Origin: Oopsacas minuta
Taxonomy: Eukaryota; Porifera; Hexactinellida; Lyssacinosida; Leucopsacidae
DNA length: 64,000 nt
Assembly: GCA_024704765.1 (NCBI GenBank)
Contig: JAKMXF010000222.1
Location: forward strand, 682,001-746,000
Direction of reading: 5' to 3'
The number at the start of each line of letters is the position of its first letter. The first letter of the stretch is position 1. A program made the position numbers and the translations under genes. A model generated the notes under the pieces. The model was not told the origin of the DNA. It searched no databases and saw only the letters and a program-made list of their open reading frames with translations. Shown piece after piece: positions 1 through 11,034 of this stretch.

Positions 1-887
1 TGAGACTGTGGACGGCCGAAAGTGTTATATTATGTAAATGTCTGGAACATTTGAGTATCCCATTAAATATCCTTTATTGAAGTAAAAACATTGAATATTT
101 CAACGGCGAGGATGAGAAACAAGTATAATTGAAATCGAGAAAGTTGTCCATTCCATAGCAATATTATAAAGAAAAATCACCCGATAGACAATAAACCCAT
201 TATACCAAATACTGCTAAATAAAATTATTTTTCGATAGCTAACATATATACGCCAATTGAGGAAAATTATAAGGGCTGTATATTATTTGCTAAAATTAAG
301 GCATGTACTAATCCTGCATTCTGTAAATCACTAATATATATAATAGGATAAATAAGTAGAACAGATTTTCAATTGTTTAGACAGTCAGTTAAACAAAAAC
401 CCAGAATTCAGAAGAATACAAATACGGATTATTGTAAATGGGATCTACGAATAAACAATTTATACACTAACTTGACAACTAGAAAACCCGATTGGACAAA
501 ATGGCCCGATTTCAACTGTATATAACTTAAAATAACATGGCCTAAATAATTACTTTAAAATAAGAGAAATATATAATTATAAACTGTGCCGACAGCTTAG
601 TCCATCAATTAAATTTGTTTAAAAGTGGCGCTATTAATTGGAGGCACTACGCGTATTGGGATTAAGCCTAACCATTTTTAGAGAAGGGTTTACTGGAGAA
701 AGTTCGATAGGTACAAATTCAAGAGTGTGAAAATTGGAATCAGCGTATTGAAATACACACTATTGCTGTTTAGAACAATCTTCTACGATTATTCAAAGGT
801 AATATAATCAGGGAAATACATATCTTTTAGATGATCCATTGTGAATTTGAAATATATTTATTCATAAATATTATAAAATAATTAAAG
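1..887. other. No recognised feature
   Basis: AT-rich sequence past the 3' end of the minus-strand gene. I see no exon, repeat terminus or RNA gene here. Confidence 0.5.
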
Positions 888-1723
888 GGGGACGCTGTAT
901 TACGTCGAATTTTGATGTTGTCGATAGATTGAATTTACTGATTGAATAATAAATTTATAATTTTGAAAAACATAATAATTAATGAAGAGGATGAAATAGA
1001 ATGAAAAACATATTGAATGAAACTAAGACGTGTTAGCACTTTTTATTTTGTTAATTAGAAACGGGTACCATTGGGAGGGGATTAGGGACTTAGTTGACTA
1101 CCTTCTGGATCTGGGAGTTGTTATTCGTATTATCTATCGTCGTGTTTTTGTCCGAGGGTTTGTTTTTACGCACTTGCGTATCCTGGGAATTTATGTGTGT
1201 CAACGTATGGTATATGTTTTGTTTGTTTTTGTTCGTTTTTTTGTATTCGATTTGTTGTCTTGTGTGTTTGTTAGTTGTTCTGTTTGTTTCATTTGGTATT
1301 TGTTTTTCTGCTTGTTCTACGTGTTTTATTTATTTGGTTGTTTCTTGTGTTCCTTTTTGTTTGTTTGTTGTTTGTTTTCTGTCAGTGTTGTTTCAGTTCT
1401 ACAGGTTTTCTGGTTTTTGTCTTTGGTATAAGTTATGTACTTTTGTATTGTCATGTATTATGTAGTTCTGGTTCATTTTCTGTAGTCTATTTCGCCATTC
1501 GCTTTCCTTTCGATCTTGGCTTTTAAGGGGTGTGCAAAAACACCTACCAAAGTAGCGCATTTATAGCCTCTAAGATCGCAACAGATCCCTCTGAAGGGTT
1601 GGATCACCTGCTGCGGAAATTTCCTCCCTTCACTCATTCTACTGGGACATAATGTCAAAGAGGTAACAACTAATAAATTCGATCTATCGACAACATCAAA
1701 ATTCGACCTAATGCATGCGCCCC
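888..1723. mobile_element. TIR element, 836 bp, 8-bp target duplication (Merlin/hAT size class)
   Basis: The ends are inverted repeats of about 50 bp starting GGGGACGC / GGGGCGC and sharing the block TCGAATTTTGATGTTGTCG. Flanks are AATTAAAG (880-887) and AATTTAAG (1724-1731), a 7/8 match. The GG start and 8-bp duplication suit Merlin-type or hAT-type elements. The core (about 1190-1460) is extremely T/G-rich on this strand (TTTG/TGTT runs), which creates open frames that are not genes. No transposase is recognisable, so it is non-autonomous. A related single end lies at about 7918. Confidence 0.65.
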
Positions 1724-2017
1724 AATTTAAGCAATTGTTATACTAGATATTCAATTAATCCATATATACAGCATTAGAAGAACTTATTGTTTAACTAATA
1801 AATATTTAACACCCAAGAACAATAGAATTATTACTGATGATATGCTATATGAAACACATTATATTAATTGTTAAGGCCAATTTTAGATGCACATTATGGT
1901 TGGATAGTGGCAGTGGCAGCCATAGGATATCGGGGGCTCTTGTGCAATGTTTTTTTGAGGCCTCCTTCTCAATTATAAATAAAAAGATGCAAAATTATGA
2001 ACATGGCACATGCATAA

Positions 2018-2302
2018 CAGGGAGCGGATCCAGAATATACCTAGGGGGGTCTAAGCACGAGCGCAGCGAGCTATCCTAAGGGGGTGCCCCCAGAATTATA
2101 TTTTAATATTAGACACTGAAATAGCGATCTAAGGACATTTCTACCACATATAGAGAGATAAATTTAAATTAATTTATCTTATTATTCATTAATTTTTAGA
2201 CAGAAATTCAAAACTGAAATTTTGGTTCCATTTTAATTCTCGCTAGGAACACCAAGGAGGGGTCCTAGGACCCCCAGGGCCCCCCACTTGGATCCGGCCC
2301 TG
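2018..2302. mobile_element. hAT-like MITE, 285 bp
   Basis: The ends CAGGGAGCGGATCCAG and its counterpart CTTGGATCCGGCCCTG are inverted repeats of the common hAT CAGGGGCGGATCCA type. TGCATAA occurs on both sides (2011-2017 and 2301-2307), overlapping the last bases of the right end. The exact cut is therefore unclear. Inside are G- and C-runs but no coding remnant. Confidence 0.55.
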
Positions 2303-2639
2303 CATAAGTTTCTCCTGTAATATAACTAATTAGAACTTTCGTGACAGATATCTTATAATACACGTAAAGACGATTTAATGTTTGTGAAACTATATTTCTA
2401 TATAATGTATGCGCACAAGAGATGAATAACTAATAAATTCCCGACCTAAGAGGAAAAATGTCTAAATTCAAACCAATTCAGGGAAATTTAAATTCTTGTA
2501 GTAGTCATACCCTATGTTATTGACTAATGTAATTTCAAATTTCATGAATACATAATTCAACTAAACAATTAACTATACTCAACCTAGAATAAAGGTTGAC
2601 CTGGGATTTTGTGGACCCAACATTCCCCAAAAATCTCGG

Positions 2640-2745
2640 TTAATCTCCTTTCCTTCCAAATGATCTCTTTGGGGGCCCCCATACTATCGGGCCCCTGTGC
2701 ACCGCACACCCTGCACACTCCATATGGCCGCCACTGGATAGTGGT
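2640..2745. repeat. hAT-like terminal fragment (CCGCACACCCTGCACACTCC family)
   Basis: GGGGGCCCCCATA, then GGGCCCCTGTGCACCGCACACC and an end at CCGCCACTGG. Similar pieces occur at 25258-25320 and 51735-51805. The sequence reads like one end of a hAT element whose outer motif is CAGTGGCGG. The opposite end was not found. Confidence 0.4.
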
Positions 2746-3526
2746 GTCTATTTTTTAATTTGTGGGAAAACAAAGAGTGATTTCAATAATTTTGTGAGTG
2801 ATTATCTGGAGAATTTCTTTGTGAATCTTAATGTCTTTTGGTCAAGAAATTATGGATAAAATTCTGTTGGTGGTATAAATGGTCAAAAAGTGTGATAATT
2901 GTGTCGTAATGTGTCGTAGGAAATTTTTTAACTTAATCTACACTCAGTAGATTATCTGTGACATTGGGTATAACTTTGGGCTCTAAAACGCAAATGGTAT
3001 GGCTAGGGGAGTTTAACATATAAAAATATAACAGAACCGCTGATTTCAGAACTGGGCACTATACTATAGTGTAGTCGGCCCAGTAAAATAAAGAGCATGT
3101 GTATGATATTTCTAACCAGTTTTCACACATTAATAGCATTTGTATTAAAACACACCAGTGTATCCAAATTTAACAAGGGGGGCTCCGCCCCCGTGCGCCC
3201 CCCTTCTTATACACTGTTAGTGTGATAACACACGAACAGTGCTAATCAGTCATTAAAGAACCTAACCCCACTATTCTCATTAATCCATAGTCTTAACTTC
3301 CGCGAATTTGTCGTTCGCGGCAATTTTCAGGAACGTAACCACCGCAAAGGGAGAGGTATTTCTGTATATAGAATTATCTAGAATTGTAAATTTGTAATAA
3401 CCGGAAATTCGACTATCCATTATTCCATATGCGAATACTAGAAAGTAGAAACCAATATATAAAATGCTTGAATTTAAAATATAGTATTCTATTAATAGTG
3501 AGTAGCAAATGCTTGAATCTTTATGA
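2746..3526. other. 3' flank of the minus-strand gene
   Basis: AT-rich sequence with a small GC-rich patch (GGGGGGCTCCGCCCCC near 3177-3205) that can form a hairpin. No clear poly(A) signal or repeat boundary was identified. Confidence 0.4.
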
Positions 3527-3786
3527 CTAAAATATACCTAGACTTCCATGAAGTCTTCGCCTATTACGTTCATTAGGTCCAGCAACACTACTCTTCCTAG
3601 GTGTAGTTGTAAGATCTGACCTAGCTATCTCTTTTAGAGCAGTATTTTGAGGAAGATCAGGCAGTCGGGGGAGAGCAGGTCTCATGTTCGGAGCTACTGG
3701 CTGTTTAGGGTTAGCTTTCTTTTGATTGAGAGCAGAAGAAAATCTGCTATTCCATATTGTGTCCAGAAATGGAGCAAAGCTTCCAG
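3527..3786 (-). CDS. Terminal exon of the large minus-strand gene, 85 codons plus stop
   Basis: The acceptor follows a pyrimidine-rich tract ending CCCCAATTTAG. After CT (completing alanine with the exon at 9151) it reads GSFAPFLDTIWNSRF, a Lys/Pro/Gln linker (NQKKANPKQPVAPN), RPALPRLPDLPQ, then a basic end (TTPRKSS, NERNRRRLHGSLGIF) and a TAG stop at 3527-3529. The proline- and arginine-rich tail looks disordered and phosphorylatable, as in many eukaryotic C termini. I saw no clear AATAAA just beyond the stop. Confidence 0.6.
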
Positions 3787-6133
3787 CTAAATTGGGGTAA
3801 GGATAATTTCGAAGCAGGACAATATCGGCATGTATACATTTTCAGTATGTCAAATGAGTCATTTCAAGGTGCACTTAAGAACATCATAACAGTGGACCAT
3901 CACTCTGGCGACATAAATTAATTCCTTGTAGTAACGTAGTGCTGAGACAGACAGACAGCACGGCTGTATAAATCAAATCAAATATTCGATATACTACATA
4001 ATTAAGGATTTCTAAACATTTTTAGGTAATACAAGCAAGCTTTCGATTCTTGCATACAAGGCTTCCAAATACAGTCAACATCCGGAAACTCAACCCGTTA
4101 ACTCGAACATTAGCTCTCTCGAGCGAATACGAAACGAATTTACTGTAATAATAATAATACCAATACACCTAATTCATGACATACAGTTGAATGCTATATC
4201 ACAGATATCAGCCTCTGTCGTCCCCTAGGGAAACGGCCAGACCTAAGTTCCCCAAATTGGCACTAATATGAGCTTTGTGCTATCTACAATATTAAAACGC
4301 AATTAACCTGTATATATACAGGCCTGAATTAAGGCACGTTCAGAGTGTGCAGCTGAACAGGCGGCACACCACCAGAGGGGGAGGATCATGATTAACAAAA
4401 TTTGATCTCACTGCAATTTTTTTTTGGTCTGACTTTATTATGAGTTTTCAGAAATTGTCAGTGCTTGTATACCTACAAAGTGCAAACCATTTCTGTTGAT
4501 ATTTTTTGCTGAAAGCTGGCTAATTCATAGACTAGATTTTGAAAAGAGGGAAAAATGCTGGCGGAACGCAGGTACTTTCCCACCTTTCACATTTTAATAC
4601 TGTATATATTCAATTTGAAATAATTTCATCATTTTTTGCACCTAATTTGGAGTTTTATGTCAAAATCGAAAACTATAGCAACGCCACGGAATGTGACTTA
4701 AAAAGGCCCCTGTTTACTCTCACTGGAATAATTGGAATGGTTAAGATTGAAAGATTCGAGACCAGTATTCGGTAGCATTTGCCGAATATTAGGTCCGAAA
4801 GTTCGGCCTAAAACAATTTCGGTCGATCACTATCTGCGACAATAGTGTTCTTGCTCTGTGAGTCGTTGTGCTAATTTGAATAGATTTCTTTTAAATTACT
4901 ATATGCTGCTAGAATAATATTATAAATCTCAATGGTCTTTAGATTGGAATTTGGTACATGAATAAACCGCTCTCATCCAAAGCACCAAGCGATATATTTT
5001 CTGGCAGTTATAAGGCAATAAGTTAAGTAATTTAATCGATATGCCGAAAGACTTGGCAATAAATATGGGATAATCCCCACTCGGAAGAATATATAATGAT
5101 AAGTACAGCGCAACCTCTATAAGCGGAGAGTGGAGGATGCCTCATACCATCGAAATTTACCTTTATAAGTGGGGAAATCTAGGATAAATATTTTGAATAA
5201 TCAAATTTGTGCTAAATTTGGAAAAACACCCTTATCAATTGCAAGCTATGATGGATTGAAACTTTTTGGTTTCTGAGAAGAAATGCCTTACTAATTATTT
5301 AATTCAACCAACAACCTTAGGATATAAGATAATAATCAAATATCATTGAAAAACAGTCGATGGAAGAAGTGGCTATAAACATTGACTGAAATTTGCATTT
5401 GAATGTATAACTGAGGAATGGGGAGTAACAGTAGATTCGCAGGCCCGACTTCTCCCACTTATAGTGCTAGCAATAATGTGTGGTTCCTAGACTATCTTCA
5501 ATATCTCATGGTATATAACTTAGCCAGATATAGTGATCAATATTTCAACTATATATCATGCATTTATAGTTATAATTTTTCAAAATACAGAAGATTTGTA
5601 GCTGTAAGAAATGAGAAATGGATATATCTATCTATAACCGCATCTCAAAATTTTAGCATTTTTTTCAAACCTAGAGTCCTAGATGTTATATGTAGGTTGA
5701 CAAAATAAATAGTGATTGGAATAGGGATCACACGTTATGGCCTCTAAACTTGTGCATTGTGAATGAATATGGTAGTCAAGTCAACCCCTTAATGGCCAGA
5801 GTAGCTAGAATCAGCTCTAGGTTAACAAGTAAAAAAGCTTTATTCCAACTAATATAACACCATTGCCTAACCGCAGATGAGTATTCAACAATTCCAAAGC
5901 TCATCGATATCACCATCACACCTGATAAATAATAACAATACATTTAAGGTAATGTCCAGGAGTTAGGCTTAGATTGAGGGAGCAATTAATATATTGAAGG
6001 AATTTATAAGGACAATATTAAAGCTATAACACTATATTATGATCAGATATCCTCATAACAATATTCTTTCAAGATCATATAAACAACTTAATTGAATCAA
6101 TAATCAAGTTATCCCCAATGCTCTAATTATTAC

Positions 6134-6177
6134 ACAATAGCTGAGCTAGAATACACGTATTCTAGCTCAGCTATTGT
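6134..6177. repeat. Perfect 44-bp inverted repeat (hairpin)
   Basis: Two 21-bp arms (ACAATAGCTGAGCTAGAATAC and its exact complement) are separated by AC. They would form a very stable stem. There is no T-run or coding neighbour to suggest a terminator. It may be a collapsed MITE or a snap-back duplication. Confidence 0.8.
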
Positions 6178-7317
6178 TGCCAGAATTGAAACCGCCACTT
6201 GTTAGAAAGCAGGTGCTAGTATAAATTTTGCTGAGCGAGAGTAACGAGCGAATAACAATTATTTCTCAGATAAATAAATCATATTAATTATCATGACAGT
6301 AGGAAGCTCGCGGAAATTGGGGCAGCTGAGCAGCACATAGCCAAATTAGAATGATTCTGTAAATTGGGGTTGCCAGGCAGGGGTGTAGTTCCAGAAAAGA
6401 ATAGTGTGGGATGTGACTAGTAAATAACCATGGTTCAGAAGGACCAAGATTGAAAACTCTTAATAATATTTAATTTTTCCAATAACATTTGTGTAAAAGA
6501 AAATTAGTGGGGGCAATCTCTGTTAAAACAGTGCCACAGATGAAGCACAAGAATTAATAAGTTAATAACGGAGACACCTTTGTTCTTAATCTTTTGAAAT
6601 ATTAATCCTATTCAGACCTGTATATTTCAGAAATGGCATCAGAATTGCTCCTTTTCAATTGAGATTCGTGTTAGAGGCAATTGATAATTAATGAGGTCAT
6701 TATCTTTTTGATTAGCTAGGTGTGGCTAGAACCTATATAATGGGAAAATATTGATAGGTTGAGTCCAAGGTATTATTTAGGAGCGCCAGAAGCTCCTCAA
6801 GCCGCATGATTTTTGGCGAAATAATATTTAGGAGCTTGAAAATTGAGGATCCTTTCCTTTGCCAAATACTGATTACACTGTCCGACAAATTTTGAAAGTT
6901 TTTAGCTTCTTTGAACACTATATATTGCCTTATGTCCTATCGAATATGCTGAGTCCGAATCTGAATCCAATAGACTCCATCAAGTAACAATTTTATAGAA
7001 TTCAACGGACAAAATGGAAAATTAAAACAATTCGCAAAAAATATTATTCCAAAATATCATCTAGGCAGGTAAAACCTGTAAGATTTTTAAACTTCAGAGT
7101 TTTTAGAACAAATATAAACCAGAACGAGCAAGGTATAAGCTAAATTGGTCAATTACTAACGAAATCTAGAATCATACACAAAAAATGAGAAATATCTCAA
7201 AAGATCGTAAAATGCTACAGAAATAACAGGTTTAGCCAACGAATTCAATATAATCGCTAGTTTAAAATGCTAATAAGTTTTACATGACTACTTGCTATTT
7301 AGGTATAAATATTCATA

Positions 7318-7870
7318 TCAAAGTGTATTATAAGGGTATGGGAAGTTGGGTATATGGTATAAAATAGCTATACTGATTTAACAATTAACTTTTACGATTA
7401 GTAAGTTAGAGGTGGATATTCTGAAAATGTGTCATCCTGGTCACTACTGTAACTCAGGAATAAACCAACATTTGTATTATCATAGCATACTATAAAACAG
7501 GCATGACTGTAAGATGTAAATTTGGGACTAGGGATATGTAATACGATGGAACAAATTTGATGTGATTTCTATATTGCAGAAACAGTGCATTTTTGCATGA
7601 ATAAATGTATGCATAATTGTAGACCAACAAATTATCAACCATTATATGCTAAGAAATTTCAGGAATGTGTCTAAATATGTGTATAGTAAGCATTTATTTG
7701 TAAAACTAAGTGTTTCTTTGATGTCTTTTAGGAGGTTAAATATTGAATCTTTCATCTCAAAGTGATTATAGGAAATGATCAATAAATACATTCATATAAA
7801 ATATGAGTTACAATAAAGACCAGGTAAATACCCGACTTCCAATACTCTTTTACTACATTTTGATATGATA
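7318..7870. repeat. R1-family repeat copy
   Basis: It contains the family core (GGGTATGGGAAGTTGGGTAT), the TGTCATCCTGGTCACTACTG block and the outer block TGCATTTTTGCATGAATAAATG. It ends near TTCCAATACTCTTTTACTAC. See the better preserved copy at 16515-17355. Confidence 0.6.
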
Positions 7871-8209
7871 TATCTGAAGATTATCACGTAAAGTAAAACA
7901 TACCCATAAATGAATGGGACGCTGCATTTGTTCGAAATTTTGTTGTCACATGTTCGACTTTTGTTAAATGATTAAACAAAGTTTTTTAAAATATTCATGT
8001 TTTTTGACAAAGACAAAAGTAGCAACAAACAGTGGCGGCGCTAGCTAATCGCAACTGGTGGGGCACATGTGACTTAACTGGGGCAAACTTACATCAATGA
8101 GGTAGGCACAGGCCCCCACCTGACCCCATCCTCGCGTTGCATCTGGTAATGAATTATTTTCTTGTCACCAGCAATGGCCCAGAAAGAGTTTGTTTTGATA
8201 ATTATAGTT

Positions 8210-8210
<1 letters not shown>

Positions 8211-8274
<64 letters not shown>

Positions 8275-8275
8275 G
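8211..8275. repeat. (GTT)n microsatellite, about 21 units
   Basis: An uninterrupted GTT repeat is directly followed by the left end of an R2-family copy. On the minus strand it creates an apparent poly-asparagine frame that is not a gene. Confidence 0.95.
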
Positions 8276-8282
8276 GTTATCA

Positions 8283-8830
8283 TTGGTTACTAACGCGCTT
8301 CGCTTGCTAGGTCACGATAGGTCAGTGCTTCAGATTAGCTCAGGTACTGAACAGTCAAATTTTATAGTCTTATTGGTCCTACGCGACATGATATATTCGA
8401 AGGTAAGTGCCTCAAATTCACAGAATGGCGAAAATTTTAAGATTATATTATCCATGGTCCATTCAAATTACATTGAATGGCCTTCTGTGATAGTACTAGA
8501 GCTGCTATATGGCCTTTGGTTAGTAATCTGGGCCCTATGTGCCTCATGTATTTACAAATTCTGAAATTTTATTGTACAGTCATGATGACGTAATACTCCC
8601 ATGATGAGTTAGCTTTTGGTCAGAATCATGATTTCTATCATGTATATTGGCTGGACAGTTGTTAGTAATGTGATTCTTCGAAAATCCAAAAAGGTGGCAA
8701 TGACATTATAATTTCGTCATAGGTCAGAATTTTCGTCCAAGACTCGACAGTGTCCGAGCAAGGCCCAAAATACCCTCCCCCTGTATGGCAAAAATCAGCA
8801 CTGGTGGCCCTCCAATTTCTTTAATCAATT
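8283..8830 (+). repeat. R2-family repeat, near full-length copy
   Basis: It starts TAACGCGCTTCGCTTGCTAG and runs through TCCATGGTCCATTCAAATTAC, CAGTCATGATGACGTAATA and CCGAGCAAGGCCCAAAATACC to CACTGGTGGCCCTCC. These blocks recur in the same order in the copies at 44865 and 56205. No coding capacity, poly-A tail or clear target duplication was seen, so its class is unknown. The GTT repeat at its left end may be a by-product of insertion. Confidence 0.7.
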
Positions 8831-9150
8831 CTGGTCAAACATACATATATATTATACACATATATAGATAAATTTGTTTTAATATTAATATAGATTATTG
8901 ATTAATATCACGTATTTATTAGTAATTTATTTTAAAATATAATGCTTCATTAATTACATTAAATACTTCGCTCTTTTCAAATATTTCAGCTAATAGCTAA
9001 CAAACGGGGAAGTAGTATACGTCAAAGAATGATGTAGTTCATCAAATTTAGTTTACTAGACACAAACCTAGAATGCAACTATTGCGAAGTTGATAAAGCA
9101 CATTGTAATATATCATATATGTTCATTATAATTCTTAACTAGTAGTTCAC

Positions 9151-9294
9151 CTGTCCATGTACTCTGCGAGGTACCAATAAGATGAAGTTTGTAATGCATT
9201 GCAAACGTTCTGGCTTCATGCAAAAGCTCTTCTGCATTCCGAGTTAACTTGTTTGTTTTAAGGTCTCCAAGCATTGCGATCAGCAGAACTGGTG
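9151..9294 (-). CDS. Candidate exon, 47 codons
   Basis: It runs from an AAATTAG acceptor to an ATGGACAG|GTGAAC donor. It encodes PVLLIAMLGDLKTNK, EELLHEARTFAMHYKLHL and GTSQSTWT. The pattern hydrophobic strand, GDL, helix, strand, TS vaguely follows the end of a Ras-like G domain, but the NKxD motif is absent and no P-loop was found. A G-domain call is therefore not justified. The leftover G plus CT of the last exon makes alanine. Confidence 0.6.
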
Positions 9295-9681
9295 CTAATT
9301 TCATGTAACGATGAGTGAATAGTCTATTAATAAAATTTATTATGTCATAAAGATAATACAAACACTAGATTTAAACTTCCAAGGTGATTAATAAATTAAT
9401 CAATTACAGTAGAAATCGACCCAGATATACCCTCGCACACTAATCTTTGCTTTGTGCCCCTGAGGGGCACGTCTTATCCAAGTTCCACAGCATACGCATA
9501 TCTAAGTATATGCTAGCTCTTTCGCCTATTCGTGTCAATAAATTTAAATATCATAATGCTATTCTGATTATCTACACTACATTCAGTACAACAAACTTAA
9601 TCATGAAACGGATCTACTGTTAAACTTCACACTCAAAGTGCACAAAATTTTATATATAAGGTAATTCCCAATAATCCTCAC

Positions 9682-9712
9682 CTACAAATCTCCCAAGCTG
9701 CTTTATTCTCCA
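9682..9712 (-). CDS. Candidate 31-nt mini-exon
   Basis: This exon has near-consensus borders on both sides: TTTTCATATTTTCAG acceptor and TTTGTAG|GTGAGG donor. It reads WRIKQLGRFV plus one base. The G joins CA of the exon at 9294 as alanine, giving a continuous amphipathic helix (..FVAPVLLIAM..). This is one of the better supported small exons in the window. Confidence 0.6.
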
Positions 9713-9847
9713 CTGAAAATATGAAAATGAATCCATGACGAGTCTCGCTCCGTATATCATTATAATCTAAAAGAATATAAATAGATTAGCAATCAACACC
9801 AATTCTTATGTTTGGGTGTATTGTATCGTTGAATACATACATATGTA

Positions 9848-10415
9848 CAGGGGCGTAGGAACAGATCCGGCTAGTGCGGAGGCCACCTGGCCGATATTTC
9901 GCAGCATTATTCCTTTAGTATACCGAGATATTAGCTTACAGTGGATATGTTTAGTTTGTGTACAGTTGATGTCCCTTGGGAAACTGACTAAGGCCAAACC
10001 CTAATCGATTCTTATGTCGAGAAAAATATAATAGCAATTATAAAGACTGGAATAAACTTGAGACCAAAAAGTAATTACAACACTAATGGACAACTGTATT
10101 ACGCGTACGTCAATAATATTTCTCTACTTAGTACATAATATTTATACACACAACTGTCTCCCTTCGATATTTGCCAAGAAAAAAGAACTTAGTCCATCCC
10201 CTTAATCGAATCTGCTCGCGTTTATTCCCAATCACTCATTTATTCATTATATTCGATGCTGTATTGAGAAGGAGAGTGTATAGACTGAACACTCAAATCC
10301 GGGTTCAGAAAGAAAACTTTGCGTTAGGATACTGACATAAACTTCTTGCGTTAGGATACCAATAACAATTTCTCTTGTCTGCCGGACGAAGAGAAATGTG
10401 CTTCCTACGCCCCTG
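9848..10415. mobile_element. TIR element, 568 bp (CAGGGGCGTAGGAA ends)
   Basis: CAGGGGCGTAGGAA at the left and TTCCTACGCCCCTG at the right are exact inverted repeats of 14 bp, a start typical of hAT elements. The 8-bp flanks agree at only 5 positions, so the target duplication is not convincing. The two opposing open frames near 9810-10000 are inside it and are not genes. The left end lies in the intron 5' of the 31-nt exon. Confidence 0.55.
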
Positions 10416-10506
10416 AGTATGGAAAAGCATACTAATTTATAATAGAAATAGTAAGGGCGGATGCTTCCCGGAGCATTTAGTTCACTAAATATGACGTAAT
10501 ATACAT

Positions 10507-10824
10507 CAGAGATGGAACCGGTCGGGTCGGGTACCGGTCGAAGATCTCGACCGGCCGGTCATAATTTCTGAATATGGTAAATCTGAATTTGATACTGTAA
10601 TCATATTGACCAAAAACTTCAACTTAGCAGTTCGATTAAACTAGAGCAAAAGAGATTTTCTACTTTCTGCTATATCCACAGAATATTCAACATATTCTCG
10701 CAGTGTGTCACTCGTGTCACAAGTGGCAGGTTGTTCCAATACTTTTGGCCAGGGAGTGTATAGTCAAAGTTACCAGTCGACCGGCTGGGTCGGGTCATGA
10801 AAAAGCTGACCGATTCCATCTCTG
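10507..10824. mobile_element. hAT MITE, 318 bp, perfect 8-bp target duplication
   Basis: CAGAGATGGAACCGGTC at the left pairs with GACCGATTCCATCTCTG at the right. ATATACAT flanks both sides exactly (10499-10506, 10825-10832), as expected for hAT transposition. Sub-terminal GGTCGGGTCGGG runs are present on both sides. A Tc1-like TIR remnant (CCAATACTTTTGGCCAGGGAG) lies inside near 10738-10757, so an older insertion may be nested within. There is no coding sequence. Confidence 0.85.
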
Positions 10825-10977
10825 ATATACATAGATCGGACCAGTCCATAGTGCAGTGAATATTAGATTGAAACTACAGGCATGCTGAAATAATGATAAT
10901 AAACAAAGAATAAATGACTGACTGAATACAGTAAAAAAGGATGAAGAAATAGTGATTCTAGTATTGTAATTGAGAAC

Positions 10978-11034
10978 TGAGTCGAATAGTATCTTATAGT
11001 TATCCTGAGAGCCTTCCATCCAATTCATCTGGTT
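10978..11034 (-). CDS. Candidate exon, 19 codons
   Basis: After a classic CCCTTTTCTGCAG acceptor it reads NQMNWMEGSQDNYKILFDS and ends at TCA|GTTCTC, phase 0 to phase 0. The donor is weak. The frame continues open on both sides, so the borders rest on the phase fit with the exons at 12289 and 9712. Confidence 0.45.

Larger units (their letters stand above)
3787..8210. other. Intron of the minus-strand gene, first part
   Basis: It holds a perfect 44-bp hairpin (6134-6177), a decayed R1-family copy (about 7318-7870), a Merlin-like single end at 7918 and a hAT-like left end CAGTGGCGGCGCTAG at 8033. Open frames at 4539, 5418 and 6733 look random. Nothing else is recognised. Confidence 0.4.

Noticed and set aside
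1030-1526. Three overlapping frames rich in Phe, Cys, Val and Leu that look like membrane proteins
   Set aside because: They arise in all three frames from a T/G-skewed low-complexity stretch inside a TIR element; real genes would favour one frame.
3177-3205. Rho-independent terminator-like GC hairpin
   Set aside because: The window is eukaryotic; the GC hairpin has no T-run and looks like repeat debris.
8089-8283. Minus-strand frame with a long poly-asparagine tract
   Set aside because: It is the translation of the GTT microsatellite plus a repeat edge; there are no flanking splice signals or gene context.
9151-9712. Small GTPase (Ras/Rab) domain in the exons at 9.15-9.71 kb and 23.8 kb
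   Set aside because: Strand-helix rhythm and a GDL/TS wording are suggestive, but P-loop, DxxG and NKxD motifs were not found and adjoining exons do not complete the fold.
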